From Limnoglobus sp. (GTDB lineage: Bacteria > Planctomycetota > Planctomycetia > Gemmatales > Gemmataceae), in NCBI GenBank assembly GCA_025353985.1, contig JANXNT010000872.1:1-8389 (forward strand): a DNA stretch of 8,389 bases, written 5' to 3'. The position numbers and the translations under genes were made by a program. The notes under the pieces were generated by a model that saw nothing but the letters and a program-made list of their open reading frames with translations, searched no databases and had not been told where the DNA came from. Shown here in pieces: positions 5,423-8,389 of the stretch; positions within the stretch are counted from its first letter, which is position 1; every line of letters begins with the position of its first letter.

Positions 5423-6244
5423 TTACACCGCGTAAACCAGCCGGAAGTACAAGTAAGCCAGGAACCCCACGCACAGGGGCACGCCGTACGGCAGACGCAC
5501 CCATTCCTTGCGGCGCGAATTCGCGCGGGCCGCTGCTTTCTCCGGGCCGTGAGTTACGAGTGTTTGCAGGTCCGTCAGGATCTCACGGAAGTTTCGACCG
5601 TTATTTTCGAACTGACGGCGACACACCATGATAACCAACCCGAACACGCCGCCGATCATTACGCCCAGAGCGAACGACCACCAGATCATCGCCGCGCCGC
5701 TCATGCCGAACGCGCTGCCGTCGCCGAAGAACGCACCCATCCATGCCCCGAAGCCCATCGTCATTTTCACGTCGCCTTCGCCCATGCCGCCGATCGCAAG
5801 CGCGGGGAACAGCACGGCGAACCCGATGAGCGTACCGAGCAAAGCCTGCCCGATGCCGCCTTGGCCCGCATCGACCATCACGCCGCACGTGTGCAACAAA
5901 CCGAGATACCAACCCGCCACAACCAGCGATAGCGTCAGCCAGTTTGGCACCTTGAAGGCGTAACCGTCGATAACGGCGGCCAGAACCATGCCGATACAAA
6001 TGACGACGATCGAACCGTAATTGACCGCGACTTCCGCACCCTCAACCGCAGGTGAAGCACACGCGGCCCAAATCAGGTGGCCGATGTACGCCGCAACCGT
6101 CCAAAGAATCGCCGTCAGTGGCACTTTCGCAAGCATCATCACAAGGTCGCGATCGAAGCCGATGTCATCGGTCGCCGGAGCCGTTGGTGTTGGTAAAGTC
6201 GAAACGGCAGGCAAAACGGGGGCCGTTTGCAAATCGGTGGCCAT
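5423..6244 (-). CDS. Prepilin peptidase of the A24 family (CpaA/TadV-like)
   Basis: The protein is 273 aa. It is an inner-membrane aspartic protease expected to cleave the leader of Flp-type pilins, and perhaps pseudopilins, so they can be assembled. The two catalytic aspartates of the family are visible: Asp93 in AAVIDGYAFKVPN (89-101) and Asp158 in GGMGEGDVKM (152-161). About seven hydrophobic segments can be traced (roughly 41-62, 75-97, 103-120, 132-152, 162-178, 183-209 and 253-271). There is no N-terminal methyltransferase domain. At 273 aa it is longer than a minimal CpaA/TadV (about 150-170 aa) because of a Pro/Thr/Ala-rich N-terminus (1-38) and a charged loop before the last segment (209-250). 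I chose the ATG at 6242-6244 because GAGGAAGGA lies 6 nt upstream; an in-frame ATG at 6274 has no such support. It is divergent from the phosphatase gene and separated from cpaB by a terminator. Confidence 0.9.
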   Translation of the reverse strand: MATDLQTAPVLPAVSTLPTPTAPATDDIGFDRDLVMMLAKVPLTAILWTVAAYIGHLIWAACASPAVEGAEVAVNYGSIVVICIGMVLAAVIDGYAFKVPNWLTLSLVVAGWYLGLLHTCGVMVDAGQGGIGQALLGTLIGFAVLFPALAIGGMGEGDVKMTMGFGAWMGAFFGDGSAFGMSGAAMIWWSFALGVMIGGVFGLVIMVCRRQFENNGRNFREILTDLQTLVTHGPEKAAARANSRRKEWVRLPYGVPLCVGFLAYLYFRLVYAV

Positions 6245-6381
6245 GGGTGGTCCTTCCTCACGTTGGACGGTCAAAAACGCAGACGATGGTTGAGCCTAGA
6301 ACAAAAAAATTGCCGGGGCCACAAAGTTGCGAACTCTTTACACTCGCGTTCCCGTTTCACTGCGAAACGTATCATAGCCGC
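6245..6381. promoter_or_regulatory. Divergent promoter region between the peptidase and phosphatase genes
   Basis: This 137-nt gap must hold promoters for both divergent genes. Distinct -35/-10 boxes were not convincing on either strand. It contains an A7 run (6304-6309 region) and an inverted repeat CGTTTC / GAAACG with a 5-nt spacer (6353-6369), 13 nt upstream of the phosphatase start, which could be an operator or a small leader hairpin. Confidence 0.4.
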
Positions 6382-7188
6382 ATGAACAACACACTCTTGC
6401 CCGTTTGGCTCGATGCCGCCGTGGAAGCCGCGCGTCGGGGGGCCGCCGAACTCGAAGGCTGGCGGAATCGCTTCTCCGTACGCGAGAAGTCCCGTGCGGA
6501 CCTCGTCACCGATGCCGACATTGCTTCGCAGAAAGCCATTTCGCAGTATCTCCTCGGTCGATTCCCGGAGCATCAGTTCCTCGGCGAGGAAGATTGCGTC
6601 GGCAAGCCACTCGCCGGAATGCGGCCCGTGGCGGGTTCGCCGCCCGTCTGGATCGTCGATCCGCTCGATGGCACCGGCAACTACGCGCACGATGTCCCCG
6701 CGTACTGCGTGAACGTCGGCCTCGTTGTCGATGGCGAAATCGTTGTCGGCGTGACGTTTGATCCGCGCCTCAACGAGCTGTTCACGGCCACCAAAGGCGG
6801 CGGCGCGTTCCTGAACGGCGAGCCGATGCGCGTCAGCACGATTGCCACCATTCACGATGGTCTGCTTTCGACGGGCTTTCCCACGGACTATCAGAAACAG
6901 CTGAAAAACCTGGAAAAATGGAAGCGCGTCTCCGCCCATTCGCAATCGCTGCGGCGAACGGGTTCGACGGCGATCAACATGGCCTACGTGGCAGCGGGGC
7001 GATTCGATGGCTACTGGTGCTACGACAATTGGCCGTGGGACGTGGTGCCAGGCGCACTATTAGTGCAAGAAGCAGGCGGCACGCTAACGGCAGCAGATGG
7101 CTCGCCATTCGACCCGTTCCGCATGGACCTCGTCGCCACAAACGGCCAGATGCACGCAGAGCTGTTGAAGGTGCTAAACGAGGCGTAA
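6382..7188 (+). CDS. Inositol monophosphatase family protein (SuhB/HisN-like)
   Basis: The protein is 268 aa, the usual length for the family. These are Mg-dependent phosphatases acting on inositol-1-phosphate, histidinol phosphate or related small phosphates in the cytoplasm. The metal and catalytic motifs are complete: ADLVTDAD (39-46), GEED with Glu69/Glu70 (68-71), WIVDPLDGTGNY (90-101) with Asp93 and Asp96, and WDVVPGALLVQEAGG (219-233) with Asp220. The spacing fits animal inositol monophosphatase closely. The usual DGTTNF is DGTGNY here, a modest change. I chose the ATG at 6382 because the family fold begins there; the longer upstream frame overlaps the divergent peptidase. No clear Shine-Dalgarno precedes it. 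Substrate cannot be assigned from sequence: suhB, hisN and 3'(2'),5'-bisphosphate nucleotidase relatives share these motifs. There is no visible link to the pilus genes. Confidence 0.93.
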   Translation: MNNTLLPVWLDAAVEAARRGAAELEGWRNRFSVREKSRADLVTDADIASQKAISQYLLGRFPEHQFLGEEDCVGKPLAGMRPVAGSPPVWIVDPLDGTGNYAHDVPAYCVNVGLVVDGEIVVGVTFDPRLNELFTATKGGGAFLNGEPMRVSTIATIHDGLLSTGFPTDYQKQLKNLEKWKRVSAHSQSLRRTGSTAINMAYVAAGRFDGYWCYDNWPWDVVPGALLVQEAGGTLTAADGSPFDPFRMDLVATNGQMHAELLKVLNEA

Positions 7189-7199
7189 TCTCGTACTCA

Positions 7200-7220
7200 C
7201 AATCGACGTAAGTCCGATTG
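7200..7220 (+). terminator. Possible weak terminator hairpin between convergent genes
   Basis: CAATCG and CGATTG pair around a short inner AC/GT pair and a bulged C, starting 11 nt after the phosphatase stop. The stem is short and has no T-run, so this is a weak candidate; nothing stronger was found in the 125-nt convergent gap. Confidence 0.3.
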
Positions 7221-7313
7221 ATCGCAAATCCTAAAAGCCGTGTGAGCGGCGTCAATTTCTCCACTTCGCAGCATTTTCTCAACCCAAACTGCACCCCGGT
7301 ACGTCAACACAGA

Positions 7314-8389
7314 TTATGGCGGCGGCACATCGCCGGGAGGATCCTCTTGATCGTCGTCACCACCTGAACCTTCACCCGGTGGTGGAACGTATGGTGGTGG
7401 CGGCGGAACGTATGGTGGTGGCGGTTCTCCGCCAGTAATCACGACATCGTTTCCGTCACCGCCAACATATGAAATTATGTATGTCGCGGTGCCTACGGAT
7501 ACAGAACTACCTTCTGGTAACCCCAAAAAAGTGCCATTAATGGCACCGAGGCCCGTATTGTTGATGAGCATGAATTGGCTACCGTGGAACCCAAGTAGTC
7601 CGTTCAGTATCAAGCTGCCGTCGAGGGATATCACGCCCGAAACATTTAGAAGATCCGAATTCTGTGGAGTCAGAAGATCGACGTGGAAAAACTCATTATG
7701 TGAAGAAGATTGCGTGTATGCGCCAGATATCGAAAACGTGCCAGCGGTTCCATTCGTACCCGAGGTGAATTCCGAATTATCGACGAGCGTGCCGTGGAAA
7801 ATTCCTGATGCCGCGAATTCCCCATAAAACATCGTATCAATCGTACCTGTATCCCCAAAAATCTCAGCCTCGGTCCAACGGATCTTACCCAAGTTCTGAA
7901 GCGTACGCGCTGTGAGCGTTTTGGGATCGGAACCAAGAATTTCGAGAATCGAGCCGTGTGTGTTGACCGTTTTCCCCGTGCCGGTCATCGTGCCCGCAGT
8001 CCAGGTCGCCGACTTGTTGATCGTTAAAGTCCCCTTCCCGTCGAGCGTGCCGCCCGTCAGGTTGAAAATATCGATGGCCAATTCGCGGTCGATGACCGAT
8101 AATGTACCACCCACTACATCGAATTGCTCCACATAAATCAACGTAGGGTCTTTCGTAGCCCCCGAAATCAATCGTACGCGATCCAGCGATCCGAAGCCCA
8201 TCATCGGATCGCCGCCACTGATCGTAAGCGACAACGCGTTCGAGACACCATCGAGCAGTACAGTATCGGACTTGGTTCCGCCACTCAGTTCGAAGTCTTC
8301 GGTGTTGAAAAATTGATATTTTGCATCGACGAGTCGCGCGACGTTGAGTTGGGTACCCGTCAGCGTATAAGGTAACCGTTCACGGGGTA
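7314..8389 (-). CDS. C-terminal part of a large beta-repeat surface/secreted protein (start beyond window)
   Basis: The frame is open from the right edge to a TAA at 7314-7316, giving 357 complete codons; the real start lies outside. The sequence is rich in Gly, Thr, Ser, Asn and short beta-strand patterns: ELSGGTKSDTVLLDG, SLTISGGDPMMGFGSLDRV, LTGGTLDGKGTLTINKSA, WTAGTMTGTGKTV. Such repeats are typical of very large extracellular beta-helix or autotransporter-like proteins in planctomycetes. Near the end, FMLINNTG, GTFLGLPEGSSVSVG and ISYVGGDGNDVVIT form a module I recognise as common before the C-terminus of such proteins. A proline-rich part follows (PPPPYVP repeated) and then an acidic, Pro/Gly-rich tail. 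There is no PEP-CTERM, LPXTG or final membrane segment. GC and codon use are looser than in the pilus genes, which may reflect repeat expansion or transfer. Function unknown; attachment or cell-surface structure is inference. Confidence 0.8.
   Translation of the reverse strand, partial: PRERLPYTLTGTQLNVARLVDAKYQFFNTEDFELSGGTKSDTVLLDGVSNALSLTISGGDPMMGFGSLDRVRLISGATKDPTLIYVEQFDVVGGTLSVIDRELAIDIFNLTGGTLDGKGTLTINKSATWTAGTMTGTGKTVNTHGSILEILGSDPKTLTARTLQNLGKIRWTEAEIFGDTGTIDTMFYGEFAASGIFHGTLVDNSEFTSGTNGTAGTFSISGAYTQSSSHNEFFHVDLLTPQNSDLLNVSGVISLDGSLILNGLLGFHGSQFMLINNTGLGAINGTFLGLPEGSSVSVGTATYIISYVGGDGNDVVITGGEPPPPYVPPPPPYVPPPGEGSGGDDDQEDPPGDVPPP
7384..7425 (-). repeat. Two tandem 21-bp repeats coding for a proline-rich motif
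   Basis: A 21-bp unit starting GGAACGTATGG occurs twice in direct tandem (7384-7404 and 7405-7425), differing only at the last base. On the coding strand it specifies PPPPYVP-type heptads in the tail of the surface protein. In-frame tandem units like this can gain or lose copies by slippage. Confidence 0.85.

Noticed and set aside
6271..6945. Minus-strand open frame of 224 codons opposite the phosphatase
   Set aside because: Antisense to a gene with complete catalytic motifs; no domain of its own.
7314..8234. A complete gene starting at 8234
   Set aside because: The codon at 8232-8234 is TTG (Leu) within a frame that stays open to the window edge with the same repeat style, so the gene is partial and starts outside.
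1..8389. CRISPR arrays, tRNA/rRNA genes, transposases or integrase sites
   Set aside because: No regularly spaced repeats, tRNA-like cloverleaf, or mobile-element genes or ends were found by reading.

Overview
The window is GC-rich DNA that most resembles a planctomycete, probably a relative of Gemmata. Two things suggest this: a Tad/Flp (Cpa-type) pilus locus whose secretin has an extended tail, and a large surface protein with the beta-rich repeat style and 'GGDGNDVV' ending common in that phylum. This assignment is inference; the window has no rRNA or other phylogenetic marker.

Layout. Positions 1-6244 hold a co-directional minus-strand block, read from right to left: a prepilin peptidase (cpaA/tadV-like, 5423-6244), a strong terminator-like hairpin (5349-5389), a long non-coding spacer (4872-5348), then cpaB/rcpC (3588-4871), the secretin cpaC/rcpA (1589-3388), the ParA/MinD-like cpaE/tadZ (225-1472) and the first 65 codons of a further gene (1-197), which by position is most likely the cpaF/tadA ATPase. 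Together these give pilin maturation, the outer-membrane channel, its periplasmic partner and the polar-localisation ATPase-like factor. No Flp pilin gene and no cpaD are visible here.

Divergent from the peptidase on the plus strand is an inositol-monophosphatase-family gene (6382-7188) with all metal-binding motifs present. Convergent with it, on the minus strand, is the C-terminal part of a large secreted or surface protein (7314 to beyond 8389). It has a proline-rich acidic tail and visibly lower GC and looser codon use than its neighbours.

The most noticeable unexplained structure is between the pilus genes. The cpaB-cpaC gap carries three or four perfect short hairpins, and the cpaC-cpaE gap carries two, one closing on a GAAA tetraloop when read as the sense RNA. 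These may set the relative expression of the pilus genes. At protein level, CpaB appears to have a second SAF-like domain, the secretin has a six-cysteine C-terminal extension, and the CpaE receiver domain has lost its phospho-acceptor aspartate. I do not see a clearly new multi-gene system; the window is best read as a variant Tad locus plus flanking genes.
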